Assembly: GCF_001945445.1 (NCBI RefSeq)
Contig: NZ_MSXW01000061.1
Coordinates: 317,346-381,345 of the forward strand
DNA from: Pseudomonas sp. PA27(2017)
GTDB lineage: Bacteria > Pseudomonadota > Gammaproteobacteria > Pseudomonadales > Pseudomonadaceae
Direction of reading: 5' to 3'
Length of the DNA stretch: 64,000 bases
A program made the position numbers and the translations under genes. Shown here one piece after another: positions 1 through 9,171 of the stretch (the first letter of the stretch is position 1; every line of letters begins with the position of its first letter). The notes below the pieces were generated by a model. The model had not been told where the DNA came from. It made no database searches and saw only the letters and a list, made by a program, of their open reading frames with translations.

Positions 1-234
1 TGCGTGGTCGGCCAACAACCGTGGTGTGCCTTGCCGAGCACGCACCAGCAGGCGCAGAACGGTCAGCAGCAGAATGGTCAGACCCAGGGATTTGTGCAGG
101 GTGAACACCCCGCCAGTGCCGCCGAGCAGATCGGCAACCAGATCCTGGGCATAAGGCAGCGACAGGGTGCAGATGACCAGCAGAGCGCTGAGCCAGTGCA
201 GCGTGATCTGGGTGCCTGAATAGCGGTCATTCAT
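1..234 (-). CDS. Cytochrome b561 family protein, N-terminal part (cut by window edge)
   Basis: The reverse strand encodes 78 residues from an ATG at 232-234 and runs off the left edge without a stop. The start MNDRYSGTQITLHWLS, a hydrophobic first helix carrying a His, and a second His in TLHKSLGL match the heme-binding helices of the cytochrome b561 (DUF4405-like/CybB) inner-membrane family. Such proteins pass electrons between quinone and a partner in the membrane. It lies 126 bp downstream of rsmE on the same strand. A complete second member of the family is at 8564-9109. Family call is good; the partner is unknown. Confidence 0.75.
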   Translation of the reverse strand, partial: MNDRYSGTQITLHWLSALLVICTLSLPYAQDLVADLLGGTGGVFTLHKSLGLTILLLTVLRLLVRARQGTPRLLADHA

Positions 235-360
235 GGTGGGCTCTCATCATGCCCGGTGCGCACGGGCCGTCTGCTGATGATAGCCAATTGGCCTCAGGTT
301 TCTTGCGGCTTTGCGCGATGCGCTGTCCCCACGCCGACAGAGTGGACTTTGAACAGGCTC

Positions 361-1080
361 TTAGAAATCGCCCCACAAGTACTGAGCTAGCGCCAAGCCC
401 GCCACCGGCGCGGTTTCGGTGCGCAGTACGCGCGGCCCCAGGCGTGCTGCGTGGAAGCCGGTGCCTTTTGCCTGCTCGACTTCGGCATCGGTCAGGCCGC
501 CCTCGGGGCCGATCAGAAAGGCCAGTGACGCGGGTTTGGCATGGCTGCTCAGCGGTTCGGCAACAGGGTGCAGCACCAGCTTGAGATCCGCCTGGGTTTG
601 CTGCAGCCAGTCGTTGAGAACGATGGGTGGATGAATCAGCGGAATCACCGAACGCCCGCATTGCTCGCAGGCGCTGATCGCCACCTGGCGCCAGTGGGCC
701 ATGCGCTTGTCGGTGCGCTCATCCTTCAGGCGTACTTCACAGCGCGTGCTGATGATCGGGCTGATCACCTGGGCGCCCAGCTCGGTGGCCTTCTGGATCG
801 CCCAGTCCATACGCTCGCCACGGGACAGGCCCTGGCCCAGGTGGATGTGCAGGGGCGACTCCGCCTGCCCGGCGAACTGCTCGCGCAGCTCGACGCGCAC
901 CGTCTTCTTGCCCACCTCGACCAGCTCGCCGAGAAACTCCTGACCGCTGCCATCGAACAGCTGCACCGCGTCGCCCGCTGCATGCCGCAGCACCCGGCCG
1001 ATGTAGTGGGCCTGGGCTTCGGGCAGCTCGTGTTGGCCGAGGGAAAGGGGGGCGTCGATGAAGAAGCGGGAAAGGCGCAT
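361..1080 (-). CDS. rsmE: 16S rRNA (uracil-1498-N3)-methyltransferase RsmE
   Basis: The 239-aa product is the usual length for RsmE, the SPOUT-fold enzyme that methylates U1498 of 16S rRNA using S-adenosylmethionine. It starts MRLSRFFIDAPL and ends with the family's SAM-binding knot: IGPEGGLTDAEVEQA followed by RLGPRVLRTETAP. The open frame extends upstream, but the ATG at 1078-1080 gives the conventional N-terminal PUA-like domain. In P. aeruginosa rsmE is adjacent to bioA, as I recall; here a porin gene on the opposite strand separates them. Confidence 0.95.
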   Translation of the reverse strand: MRLSRFFIDAPLSLGQHELPEAQAHYIGRVLRHAAGDAVQLFDGSGQEFLGELVEVGKKTVRVELREQFAGQAESPLHIHLGQGLSRGERMDWAIQKATELGAQVISPIISTRCEVRLKDERTDKRMAHWRQVAISACEQCGRSVIPLIHPPIVLNDWLQQTQADLKLVLHPVAEPLSSHAKPASLAFLIGPEGGLTDAEVEQAKGTGFHAARLGPRVLRTETAPVAGLALAQYLWGDF

Positions 1081-1462
1081 GGTCGGTGGCGGATATGGGC
1101 TGAGGGTGGGCAAGCATAACCGGATGGTGGTTTTTCTGCAGGCCGTCGATGACCGCAGCGTTGCTGCAGGCCGCGCAGTGATTGGCGTGAGTCGCTCGCA
1201 ATTGGTGAACGGCAACGCCGCTCGCTGCCTCGAGGGTTGCGACGATGCGTCCATTGGCCATAGGGTAAAAAAGAGCGGCCTTGCTCCCGGGCCGCATTCC
1301 CGGGGCGCTTCAACACGGCAGGGCTGACCAAGGGGTGGGTGGCTCACGCGAACGCACGTCAGGCAGGGGAAACCTGTTGCCATGCTGCGGCGTGGGCGCT
1401 GCAGCCCATCCTGTTTCAAGGGCGGACTATCCGCCGCTACATTCCACGCATAGGGAATAATA
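1081..1462. other. Gene-free stretch between rsmE and a porin gene
   Basis: No convincing coding frame is seen. It holds a terminator-like hairpin for leftward transcription (1264-1295) and must contain the start regions of both rsmE (leftward) and the porin (rightward). No clear sigma-70 boxes were identified. Confidence 0.5.
1264..1295 (-). terminator. Rho-independent terminator for leftward transcription
   Basis: Read on the minus strand, a GCGGCC/GGCCGC stem (1290-1295 with 1275-1280) is followed by a run of six Ts (complement of 1265-1272). No minus-strand gene ends just upstream. The nearest is bioA, whose stop is at 2819, beyond the oppositely oriented porin gene. It may be the old bioA terminator. 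Confidence 0.7.
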
Positions 1463-2773
1463 ATGATCGTGCAACGTACCGGATTATCGTTGATGGCGCT
1501 GAGTGCCAGTCTTCTGGCCATTTCCACCGCTCAGGCGAACCAGGCCGAATCCAAGGGGTTTATCGAAGACAGCACGCTGAATCTGCTGACCCGCAACGTT
1601 TACTGGCATATGGATCGCCATGCGAGCGGAGCCCAGGACAATCGCGAATGGGGCCAGGGTTTTCACCTCGAATACAGCTCGGGCTATACCCAGGGCGTCG
1701 TCGGTTTTGGCGTCGATCTCAATGCCTACATGGGCATCAAGCTGGACAGCGGGCGAGGGCGGTCAGGCTCCGGTTTGCTGCCGGTGGACTCGTCCACCAA
1801 CCAGGCCGACGACGAGTTCGGCACCCTCGGTGGCGCCGTGAAAATGCGCATTTCCAATTCGGAACTCAAGTATGGCCAGCTGCGGCCCTACAACCCGGTG
1901 ATCGCGGTCGCCGACGCCCGCCTGGTGCCTGCCACCGCGACCGGTTTCCAGCTGACCAGCGCCGAGATCGATGACTTGATCATCGACGCAGGCCATTTCA
2001 CTTCGTCAAAGGATTTCAACCAGGCCGGTAGCCGCGATGGCTTTTACAGCACCTACGCACCGGGGGCCGAAGGCGGCAGTGTCGATTATGTCGGGGCCAA
2101 TTGGGTCGCCAGCGATGCCTTGAGTTTCAGTGCCTACGCCTCGCGCTATGAAGACCTGTGGCGTCAGTACTACGGCAACGCCATCTACAACCTGACTATC
2201 GATGACCAGCAGGCGCTGAACTTCGATTTCAACATCTATCGGACGCTGGATGAGGGCAAGTCGGTTGCCGGTGACATCGACGTCACCGCCTGGTCGCTGG
2301 CGACCGCCTATTCCGTTGGGGCTCATACCTTCACCATCGCCCACCAAAGGGTGCATGGCGATCAGCCGTTCGACTACCTGACGCTCGGCGGCGGCGGTGC
2401 GCAAGACTCCATATACCTGGCCAACTCCTCGCAACTGGTGGATTTCAATGGGCCGGGCGAGCGCTCCTGGCGCGCCACTTACGCCATGGACCTGGCCAGT
2501 TACGGGGTGCCGGGGCTATCGTTCTACGTCTCGTACATCCGCGGCGACAACGTCGATGGCAGCAAGATGGACGCATCCAGCCCCTACGCCTATTACGCCG
2601 ACAACGAGAAGCACTGGGAGCGTGATGTGAACGTGCAGTACGTGGTGCAGAGTGGCGCGGCCAAGGACCTCAAGTTTCGCCTGCGTCAGGCCACGCACCG
2701 TATCTCCGGAACCTCGGATGTGGATTCCGACCAGGTGCGCTTCATCGTCGAGTATCCGCTGAGCGTACTCTGA
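1463..2773 (+). CDS. OprD-family outer-membrane porin
   Basis: This 436-aa protein has a signal peptide (about residues 1-25, cleavage after STAQA) and begins the mature part with GFIEDSTLNLLTRNVYW, the hallmark start of OprD-type substrate-specific porins. Conserved OprD features follow: EWGQGFHLEYSSGYTQG, VGFGVDLNAYMGIKLD, a YGVPGLSFYVSYIRGDN strand, an ERDVNVQYVVQSG strand, and a C-terminal VRFIVEYPLSVL. OprD porins form 18-stranded channels for amino acids, small acids or aromatics; the substrate cannot be told from sequence. A weak ribosome site (AGGGAA) precedes the ATG. It is convergent with bioA (45 bp gap) and sits between bioA and rsmE, which suggests insertion as an extra gene. Confidence 0.9.
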   Translation: MIVQRTGLSLMALSASLLAISTAQANQAESKGFIEDSTLNLLTRNVYWHMDRHASGAQDNREWGQGFHLEYSSGYTQGVVGFGVDLNAYMGIKLDSGRGRSGSGLLPVDSSTNQADDEFGTLGGAVKMRISNSELKYGQLRPYNPVIAVADARLVPATATGFQLTSAEIDDLIIDAGHFTSSKDFNQAGSRDGFYSTYAPGAEGGSVDYVGANWVASDALSFSAYASRYEDLWRQYYGNAIYNLTIDDQQALNFDFNIYRTLDEGKSVAGDIDVTAWSLATAYSVGAHTFTIAHQRVHGDQPFDYLTLGGGGAQDSIYLANSSQLVDFNGPGERSWRATYAMDLASYGVPGLSFYVSYIRGDNVDGSKMDASSPYAYYADNEKHWERDVNVQYVVQSGAAKDLKFRLRQATHRISGTSDVDSDQVRFIVEYPLSVL

Positions 2774-2818
2774 GCAAGGCATGACGGCAGGTTGGGGCGT
2801 GCCCACCTGACGGCGTGA

Positions 2819-4222
2819 TCAGCCCGGATCTCGAAAGCCCGGGTAGCGGGTGTCGCCAACCGGTACGCTGACCGAAGTGCGGGTGGCCAGGTCGATGCCC
2901 TCGCTGGCAACGATGGCGAGGAAATCGATCTGCTCTTCGCTGATCACGTAGGGCGGCAGGAAATACACCACACTGCCCAAAGGCCGCAGCAAGGCGCCGC
3001 GGGTCAGGGCGTGCTGGTACACCTGCAGGCCGCGGCGTTCCTGCCAGGGATAGGCGACCTTGCCGGCTTTGTCCTGCACCATCTCGATGGCCAGGGCCAT
3101 GCCGGTCTGGCGCACTTCGGTCACGTGGGGGTGATCGACCAGGTGTGCGGTCGCGCTGGCCATGCGCGCGGCGAGTCGCTTGTTGGCCTCGATCACGCCG
3201 TCCTCCTCGAAAATATCCAGGGTCGCCAGGGCCGCGGCACAGGCCAGCGGGTTGCCGGTGTAGGTGTGCGAATGAAGGAAGGCGCGCAAGGTGGCGTATT
3301 CATCGTAGAACGCAGCGTAGACCTCATCGGTGGTCAGCACCGCGGCCATCGGCAGATAGCCGCCGGTGAGCGCCTTGGACAGCACCAGAAAGTCCGGGGT
3401 GATGCCGGCCTGCTCGCAGGCGAACATCGTGCCGGTGCGGCCGAAACCGACGGCGATCTCGTCATGGATCAGGTGTACGCCGTAGCGGTCGCAAGCCTCG
3501 CGCAGCAGTTTCAGGTAGATCGGGTGGTACATGCGCATGCCGCCGGCGCCCTGGATCAAGGGCTCAACGATCACCGCCGCCACTTCGTGATGGTGCTCGG
3601 CCAGGGTCTGCTCCATGGCGGCGAACAGGGTCCGCGAGTGCTCTTCCCAGCTCACGCCCTCCGGGCGCAGGTAGCAATCCGGGCTCGGCACCTTGAGGGT
3701 GTCGAGCAACAGCGCCTTGTAGGTGTCGGTGAACAGCGCCACGTCGCCCACCGACATCGCCGCCACGGTTTCGCCGTGGTAGCTGTTGGTCAGGGTCACG
3801 AAGCGTTTCTTGGCAGGCTGGCCGCTGTTGAGCCAGTAGTGAAAACTCATCTTCAAGGCCACTTCGATGCCCGAGGAGCCGTTGTCGGCGTAGAACACCC
3901 GGCTTAGCCCCGGCGGCGTGATTTTCACCAGGCGCTCGGACAGTTCCACCACCGGCTGATGGCTGAAGCCAGCCAGCATCACGTGTTCGAGCTGATCGAC
4001 CTGCTCTTTGATGCGCTCGCCGATCCGCGGGTTGGCGTGGCCGAACACGTTGACCCACCAGGAGCTGACGGCATCCAGATAGCGCTTGCCTTCGAAGTCT
4101 TCCAGCCAAACGCCTTCGCCGCGGCGGATCGGAATCAGCGGCAGGCGCTCGTGGTCCTTCATCTGTGTACAGGGGTGCCAGAGGACGTCCAGGTCACGCT
4201 GCATCCAGTGTTGGTTACTCAT
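2819..4222 (-). CDS. bioA: Adenosylmethionine-8-amino-7-oxononanoate aminotransferase (BioA)
   Basis: The 467-aa product is a class III PLP aminotransferase that makes 7,8-diaminononanoate (DAPA) from KAPA in biotin synthesis, using SAM as amino donor. Seen: the DAPA-type N-terminus (DLDVLWHPCTQMKDHE), SSWWVNVFGHANP, SYHGETVAAMSVG, HDEIAVGFGRTG, and the PLP lysine in LSKALTGGYLP (Lys283). The ATG at 4220-4222 fits the family length; the open frame upstream of it is unlike BioA. No other bio genes are in the window. Its transcript would run into the antisense of the porin gene. Confidence 0.95.
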   Translation of the reverse strand: MSNQHWMQRDLDVLWHPCTQMKDHERLPLIPIRRGEGVWLEDFEGKRYLDAVSSWWVNVFGHANPRIGERIKEQVDQLEHVMLAGFSHQPVVELSERLVKITPPGLSRVFYADNGSSGIEVALKMSFHYWLNSGQPAKKRFVTLTNSYHGETVAAMSVGDVALFTDTYKALLLDTLKVPSPDCYLRPEGVSWEEHSRTLFAAMEQTLAEHHHEVAAVIVEPLIQGAGGMRMYHPIYLKLLREACDRYGVHLIHDEIAVGFGRTGTMFACEQAGITPDFLVLSKALTGGYLPMAAVLTTDEVYAAFYDEYATLRAFLHSHTYTGNPLACAAALATLDIFEEDGVIEANKRLAARMASATAHLVDHPHVTEVRQTGMALAIEMVQDKAGKVAYPWQERRGLQVYQHALTRGALLRPLGSVVYFLPPYVISEEQIDFLAIVASEGIDLATRTSVSVPVGDTRYPGFRDPG

Positions 4223-4664
4223 CGAGTCGCTCTCCCAATTGTCAGCTGGCAAGCCTATCAGATGGTTTAGCCTCATCGTGGTGCGTGTACGGCATCTGGC
4301 ACAGCGGCAAGCAAGCAGTGACAAGGGCTTGGGCGTATTGTGGGGCTGTTGCCGAAGTTCCCTTAGGATCGCCGCGAGTGCCTTCGGTGTTGGCCGCGCG
4401 AGGATGAACGCGCAGCCAAACTGATTGGACGGATGGTGATTCCAGCACCGGTCAAGTCGTTTTCCAAGTCGCGCGGCCAAGTGCCGATTTGGGATACGGA
4501 GATGTACGACCTGCCGCCTATGCTTACGGCGAACCCGTCGAATCTGAATCGAGGCAAGTGACGCGCTTGCCAACGCCAGGCACGACTCCCAGCGACGTTC
4601 GCGTCGAGTGGCGGGCAATTCGCCGTATCTTCAATGCCATCAAGAGCAGCAAAGGGGGCGCGAA
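4223..4664. other. Gene-free divergent region between bioA and a winged-helix regulator gene
   Basis: The open frames here are short, overlap on both strands and resemble no family. The stretch should hold the promoters of bioA (leftward) and of the regulator (rightward), but I see no strong promoter or operator motif. Confidence 0.4.
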
Positions 4665-5972
4665 ATGGCTGAATTGCAGGAAGTGTGCGAGGCGAGTCGG
4701 CTCACTGCCCACGGGCAGAGAATCTTGCTAAGTGGAGTGCTCGGCAAATCGCGACGGATGATCCGTCTTTTCGAGTTTCTCCTCGAGCGGTCAATGACGG
4801 CGAGCACCACCAAAGAGATCGAGATTGCCCAGGTCGTGTTTGGCCGTAGCACCGACGCGGATCTTGCAGTTGATGCGACGGTACGGGTACACATTCATCG
4901 GCTGCGCAAGAAGCTGGAAGCTGCCCCGGCCGATGAGCGCGGTGAGCGGCTCATGCTGCCTCGTGGCGAATACCGGCTGGCCGTCGTCGCTCCCGACGAG
5001 CAGGATCAATACCGTGAGCACGACCCGCAACGCCGCGTCGATTGGCGTTACGTTGCCGGCGCAGCGCTCTTGCTCACCATCAATGCTGTCTGTTGGTTCG
5101 GGTTGGCGAGCAAGCCTGCCGGTGATCCTCGTATCGAAAGCGTTCTCTGGAGTGGTCTGGCAGAGAGCTCGGCACCGGTATTGATCGTTTCGGGTGATTT
5201 TTATGTGTTCGGCGAGCAAGGAGCTGATGGCTCGGTGCAGCGCATGATCGCTGACGCCCGCATCGCCTCCAGCGAAGCGCTCAGCCAGTTCAAGCAGAGC
5301 GCGCCCGATGCGAGTCAAGGCTATGTGGACATGAATGCCTACCACTTGCCGAGCGGGCTGGCGCCGGCCCTGGTTTCCGTGGCGCCCGTCGTGGCCGCGA
5401 TGAGGCCTGGCGACGCTAATGCGGTCAAGGACGTGACGACATCACGCTTCACCAACGAGATGCTGAGTAATCACGACATCGTTTATGTCGGTTTGCTCGA
5501 CACCCTTGGAGATCTACAGGAGCCATTCTTCGATATTTGCGGCTTTTCCCTGTCGGCGAGCGGCGACACGCTTCTGGACAAGGCGAGCGGGGATCGCTTC
5601 CAAGCCGATTGGGACGAGCCTTCCACGCAAGGGATCATGCGCCGTGATTATGCCTACCTTGCGCGCTTTCCAGGACCGGCAGGCAACCATGTCGTGGTGG
5701 TGGCGGGAGTCATGGATCCTGCACTCATCGAGGCGGGACACATCGCCTCGGACAAGGCCGAACTCGGTCGCTTGAAAGCCCGCCTGGGTGATAGTGAGGC
5801 CTTCGAGGCGCTTTACGAGGTGCGCACATTTGGCCCATCGAATGTCTCGGGGAAATTGCTGATCGCCCGCCCGCTCGATGTCGAGCAGATGTGGCGTGCC
5901 AAAGGCGCAAGGTCTTCCGAGGTCGATAGCCTGTCAGGCTCCGGTAGGGCCGATGACGCAGTTGCGCAGTAA
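4665..5972 (+). CDS. Membrane-anchored winged-helix (OmpR/ToxR-type) transcriptional regulator
   Basis: The 435-aa protein has a cytoplasmic DNA-binding part (about 15-107) with the winged-helix core: RRMIRLFEFLLER, KEIEIAQVVFG, then DATVRVHIHRLRKKLEA as recognition helix and LMLPRGEYRLAV as wing. One membrane segment follows (129-147, YVAGAALLLTINAVCWFGLA), then a periplasmic domain of about 290 residues. This is the ToxR/CadC-like layout, in which the outer domain senses a signal and the inner domain binds promoters. I do not recognise the periplasmic domain, which shows no TPR or known enzyme motif. I chose the ATG at 4665, preceded by AAGGGGG, over an upstream one at 4608. It is alone in its orientation and its target is unknown. 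Confidence 0.75.
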   Translation: MAELQEVCEASRLTAHGQRILLSGVLGKSRRMIRLFEFLLERSMTASTTKEIEIAQVVFGRSTDADLAVDATVRVHIHRLRKKLEAAPADERGERLMLPRGEYRLAVVAPDEQDQYREHDPQRRVDWRYVAGAALLLTINAVCWFGLASKPAGDPRIESVLWSGLAESSAPVLIVSGDFYVFGEQGADGSVQRMIADARIASSEALSQFKQSAPDASQGYVDMNAYHLPSGLAPALVSVAPVVAAMRPGDANAVKDVTTSRFTNEMLSNHDIVYVGLLDTLGDLQEPFFDICGFSLSASGDTLLDKASGDRFQADWDEPSTQGIMRRDYAYLARFPGPAGNHVVVVAGVMDPALIEAGHIASDKAELGRLKARLGDSEAFEALYEVRTFGPSNVSGKLLIARPLDVEQMWRAKGARSSEVDSLSGSGRADDAVAQ

Positions 5973-6166
5973 CTGGCCGACCTTGCCTGCCGCAACGCAT
6001 GCCCGCGCTCAGGGCTCCGCCGTCGCCTCTGAGCCAGCGAACATTTGCGGCGTCTCGGGCAGGAAGGCCTGCATGAACTTTCGCAAAGTCGCTTGCCGAC
6101 TACCCGGTTCATGCAGGGCCCTGCAATTCATGCGGCTCAATTACGGACCATGGTGAGGGATGAACC

Positions 6167-6799
6167 CTACACGATCTCTTCGAACAAGTGCTGCTTGGCG
6201 CGTCGAACCTTTTCGAGTTTCACCAACCAGTCGCTATCGATGTCCCGATAACCCAGGGTCAACAGAACGGAGCTTCTCAACCCTTGTTCGGGAAGGTTCA
6301 GAAGCGCATCGACCGCCTTGTTGTCGAAGCCTTCCATGGGCGTGGCATCCACATGAATGTCAGCCGCCGCCAGCAGCGCAAATCCCAACGCGATGTAGCA
6401 CTGCTTGGAGGCGTGAAAATACTGCTGCTCTTCACTCATGGCGCCGAACGAATCGAGCAACGAGAGTCGGTAGTCGTCGGTAACGCTTGCCGGCAGATTG
6501 CGTATGCCGTTGCTGTACTCGAAAAAGTCGTTGACGCGTTCCGGGGTGTATTCGTCCCAGGCAGCAAAAACCAACAGGTGGGACGATTGGGTAATTTGTT
6601 GCTGATTGGCACAGATAGGTAACAGCCGCGCCTTCAACTCGTCGTTACTAATGACCAGCACTTTGAAAGGCTGCAGGCCAGAGCTGCTGGGTGCCATGCG
6701 TATGGCTTCAAGGATCGAACCGATCTTTTGTGGCTCTACCTTTTCGCCGTTGTAGCTCTTTGTTGCATAGCGCCAATGAAGTTGGTCTTTCAATGCCAT
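6167..6799 (-). CDS. NAD(P)H-dependent nitroreductase family protein
   Basis: This 210-aa protein starts MALKDQLHWRYATKSYNGEK, the FMN-binding start of the NfsB/YdgI-type nitroreductases, and carries APSSSGLQPFKVLVISN (phosphate and flavin contact) and the late HVDATPMEGF stretch of the dimer-interface region. These homodimeric flavoproteins reduce nitroaromatics, quinones or related electrophiles. The ATG at 6797-6799 gives the normal length of about 210 aa. Lone gene; no regulator is adjacent. The substrate cannot be inferred. Confidence 0.88.
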   Translation of the reverse strand: MALKDQLHWRYATKSYNGEKVEPQKIGSILEAIRMAPSSSGLQPFKVLVISNDELKARLLPICANQQQITQSSHLLVFAAWDEYTPERVNDFFEYSNGIRNLPASVTDDYRLSLLDSFGAMSEEQQYFHASKQCYIALGFALLAAADIHVDATPMEGFDNKAVDALLNLPEQGLRSSVLLTLGYRDIDSDWLVKLEKVRRAKQHLFEEIV

Positions 6800-7023
6800 G
6801 TTGATTTTCCTCGATTGGAATTCATCCTGCGGGAAGTTGGGCGCGCCTCGAATTGATAGCCGTCGCGGTGCTCGATGACGTCCCTGGTGGCCCGGCGGAT
6901 TCATGCTGTTGGCTCCATCGCTGTGCTGAAAACAGGCTCGCAGAGCCTGTAGCGCGGCGCTCTTGGCCTGTTTTCAGTATCGAAACGGAGCATCTTTCTG
7001 CGTTATGGGGCCGACCGGTTCTC

Positions 7024-8004
7024 TTAAGGGTTAGGGCTCTTGCCTTCTCTCAGGTGCCGCCAGAGCGTGACGAAAGGATCGAAATAGAACCCTTTCAAGG
7101 TCTTGTGTGGATTGTTCGGCCCGTACTCTTCGTCGTTGCAGCCCCAGCGCCAGGTCTCGCCTTTTTGCGGCAGGTAAAGAGTTCCGAACATCCAATCCCA
7201 GAGCGTCAGGATCACTGCGTTGTTCTTGTCCCAGTGGTGCGGCTCCATACTGTGATGAAGGTTATGCATCACCGGCGCCAGGATGATCCTGTTCAACCAT
7301 CCGTAGGAGATCGGCATATGAACGTGGGAGAACACATCGATAACGAAGAAGGCGATATAGGCCGTTGTGGTAACGGCAGCCACCATGCCTGGATGAACCT
7401 GGCTGCCGGTCGCGTACAGCACCACGCCGGTGAAGGCGCCGCCGACAACGGCCGGGATGATATTCAGGCCGAAAAACTCGATTGGGTGCTGCCGGAACAG
7501 CGTCCAGGGCGTGAGTGTCTCGGCGGTATGGTGAGGCTTGTGCAGATGCCATAGATGGGCATTGGTGTGACACCAGCGATGTACCCAATAGCCCACGAAG
7601 TCGACACTCATGAAATACACCAGAAACTGGACGGCAACGAGCAGCCAGGTGGAGGTGATCAAAGGATTTCGGGCGCCGAACTCGGTGTTGAAATAAGCGC
7701 CTACGTTGTCAGCGATAGCGATGCCGTTGATGGCAATCACGCCTACGAGCGGAAATCCGAGCAATAACAGAATGATGCCGTTCCATATGTCCACGCGCGA
7801 TGAAGCGTGGTCGTATTGCTCTTTGGGGAATGCCGCGTTGGTCAGGGCGCGAATGGTCAGGGGACCCTGCCACTTTTGCGAGAGAATGAACATTACCGCA
7901 ATGACGGTAACGAAAAGGGGAAGTCCCAAGGCCCACAAGCTCACTATTTCGAGCGTCGGCTCGTAGAAGGCGACAATGGATTCCCAGATGCTTTGCATCG
8001 TCAT
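7024..8004 (-). CDS. Fatty acid hydroxylase / sterol desaturase family membrane protein
   Basis: The 326-aa integral membrane protein carries the histidine clusters of the di-iron FA hydroxylase superfamily: HRWCH, HLHKPHH, then HNLHHSMEPHH near the end. Several hydrophobic helices flank them. Family members hydroxylate or desaturate fatty acyl, sterol or ether-lipid chains in the membrane. The ATG at 8002-8004 has a GAGGT ribosome site just upstream (minus strand); the longer open frame to 8226 is not needed. No neighbour suggests the substrate. Confidence 0.85.
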   Translation of the reverse strand: MTMQSIWESIVAFYEPTLEIVSLWALGLPLFVTVIAVMFILSQKWQGPLTIRALTNAAFPKEQYDHASSRVDIWNGIILLLLGFPLVGVIAINGIAIADNVGAYFNTEFGARNPLITSTWLLVAVQFLVYFMSVDFVGYWVHRWCHTNAHLWHLHKPHHTAETLTPWTLFRQHPIEFFGLNIIPAVVGGAFTGVVLYATGSQVHPGMVAAVTTTAYIAFFVIDVFSHVHMPISYGWLNRIILAPVMHNLHHSMEPHHWDKNNAVILTLWDWMFGTLYLPQKGETWRWGCNDEEYGPNNPHKTLKGFYFDPFVTLWRHLREGKSPNP

Positions 8005-8563
8005 AGTTAGTACCTCGCCATTTCTTGTCTTGTTATTGTTTTTGAGGCCATGGAGTGGCCTCGCTATCTTTTCTCTCCTTGCAGGCCCGATCAGACGGCT
8101 CGTTGCAACGGGCGATATCGATGCTGCGACGGGCGACCACCGCGGACAAGTTGGATAACGGTTAATTAACGGTACGTAACCTGTTTTCTCCAGCTCGGTG
8201 TTTTGGAGAAAAATAAATGTAACCAATGGGATAGCGTCAGGATGGAAGCGAAGCTTCAGCGGCTTTTGTAGCCAGACGGTTTCCCTGCAGGTCGACTTGC
8301 AGGCAGCGTTTCAAGGCGACAATTGATCCAAACCGACTGAAACCTCAGGCTGAGGTTTGGCCACTGCTCACCGCTGATCCGCTGAAAGCGACCGTTCAGT
8401 TACGGTGCACGGAACGGCCCGTACATGTCAGGGACCAAGCTCGTTGGTCCTTGATGATTGCGTCCAGCTATCGCCTTTATCGATATTTCATAGCAACAAT
8501 TTCTGCTATTACTCGATAGGTTTGTTGCTAATCTCTGCCCAACTCAACTTTTGGAAGCAGGCC
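8005..8563. other. Gene-free divergent region before cytochrome b561
   Basis: No supported gene is seen in about 560 bp. There is an 8-bp inverted repeat with a 3-nt loop (AAACCTCA at 8340-8347 and TGAGGTTT at 8351-8358) that has no T-run and is therefore more operator-like than terminator-like. An AT-richer patch with repeated TATCGA/ATCGATA words lies at about 8470-8520. Confidence 0.45.
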
Positions 8564-9109
8564 ATGCAGTGGCGTAATTCTACGTTCCGTTACGGTCTCA
8601 TCAGCGTTTCTCTGCATTGGCTGGTGGCCATTGCGGTATTCGGGTTGTTCGCCCTCGGTTTCTGGATGGTCGGGCTGAGCTACTACAGCAGCTGGTACCA
8701 GACGGCGCCGAACATCCACAAGAGCATCGGCATTCTGCTGTTCATCGTCATGCTGGCGCGCCTGGCGTGGCGCCTGGCCAGCCCGCCGCCGCCGGCGTTG
8801 CCCGAGCATGGTCGGCTGACGCGAGTGGCCAGCAAGCTGGGGCATGGCTTCCTGTACCTGGGGCTGTTCGTGCTGATGACTTCCGGCTACCTGATCTCCA
8901 CTGCCGATGGCCGGGGCATCAGCGTATTCGGGTGGTTCGAGGTGCCGGCGAGCGTGACCAGCATTCCCAATCAGGGTGATGTCGCCGGCTTGATTCATGA
9001 ATACCTGGCCTGGGCTATCGTGATCTTTGCGGTCCTGCATGGCCTGGCTGCGTTGAAGCACCATTTCATCGACCGTGATCGCACCTTGCTGCGCATCTTC
9101 GGGCGCTGA
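8564..9109 (+). CDS. Cytochrome b561 (YceJ-type), inner-membrane heme protein
   Basis: The 181-aa product has four hydrophobic helices and paired histidines typical of bacterial cytochrome b561: SLHWLVA in helix 1, NIHKSIG before helix 2, LGHGFLY in helix 3, and IHEYLAW/VLHGLAALKHHF in helix 4. It probably exchanges electrons with the quinone pool. The ATG at 8564 follows GGAAGC; the upstream extension to 8405 is not hydrophobic in the right way. It is followed after 62 bp by yceI, the same pairing as E. coli yceJ-yceI, so the two are probably one transcript. Confidence 0.88.
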   Translation: MQWRNSTFRYGLISVSLHWLVAIAVFGLFALGFWMVGLSYYSSWYQTAPNIHKSIGILLFIVMLARLAWRLASPPPPALPEHGRLTRVASKLGHGFLYLGLFVLMTSGYLISTADGRGISVFGWFEVPASVTSIPNQGDVAGLIHEYLAWAIVIFAVLHGLAALKHHFIDRDRTLLRIFGR

Positions 9110-9171
9110 TCTTCCTGCGGTTTCGGCGTTGCTCCGCAGCGCCGCCTATTTTCATCTCACAAGGAGTTCCC

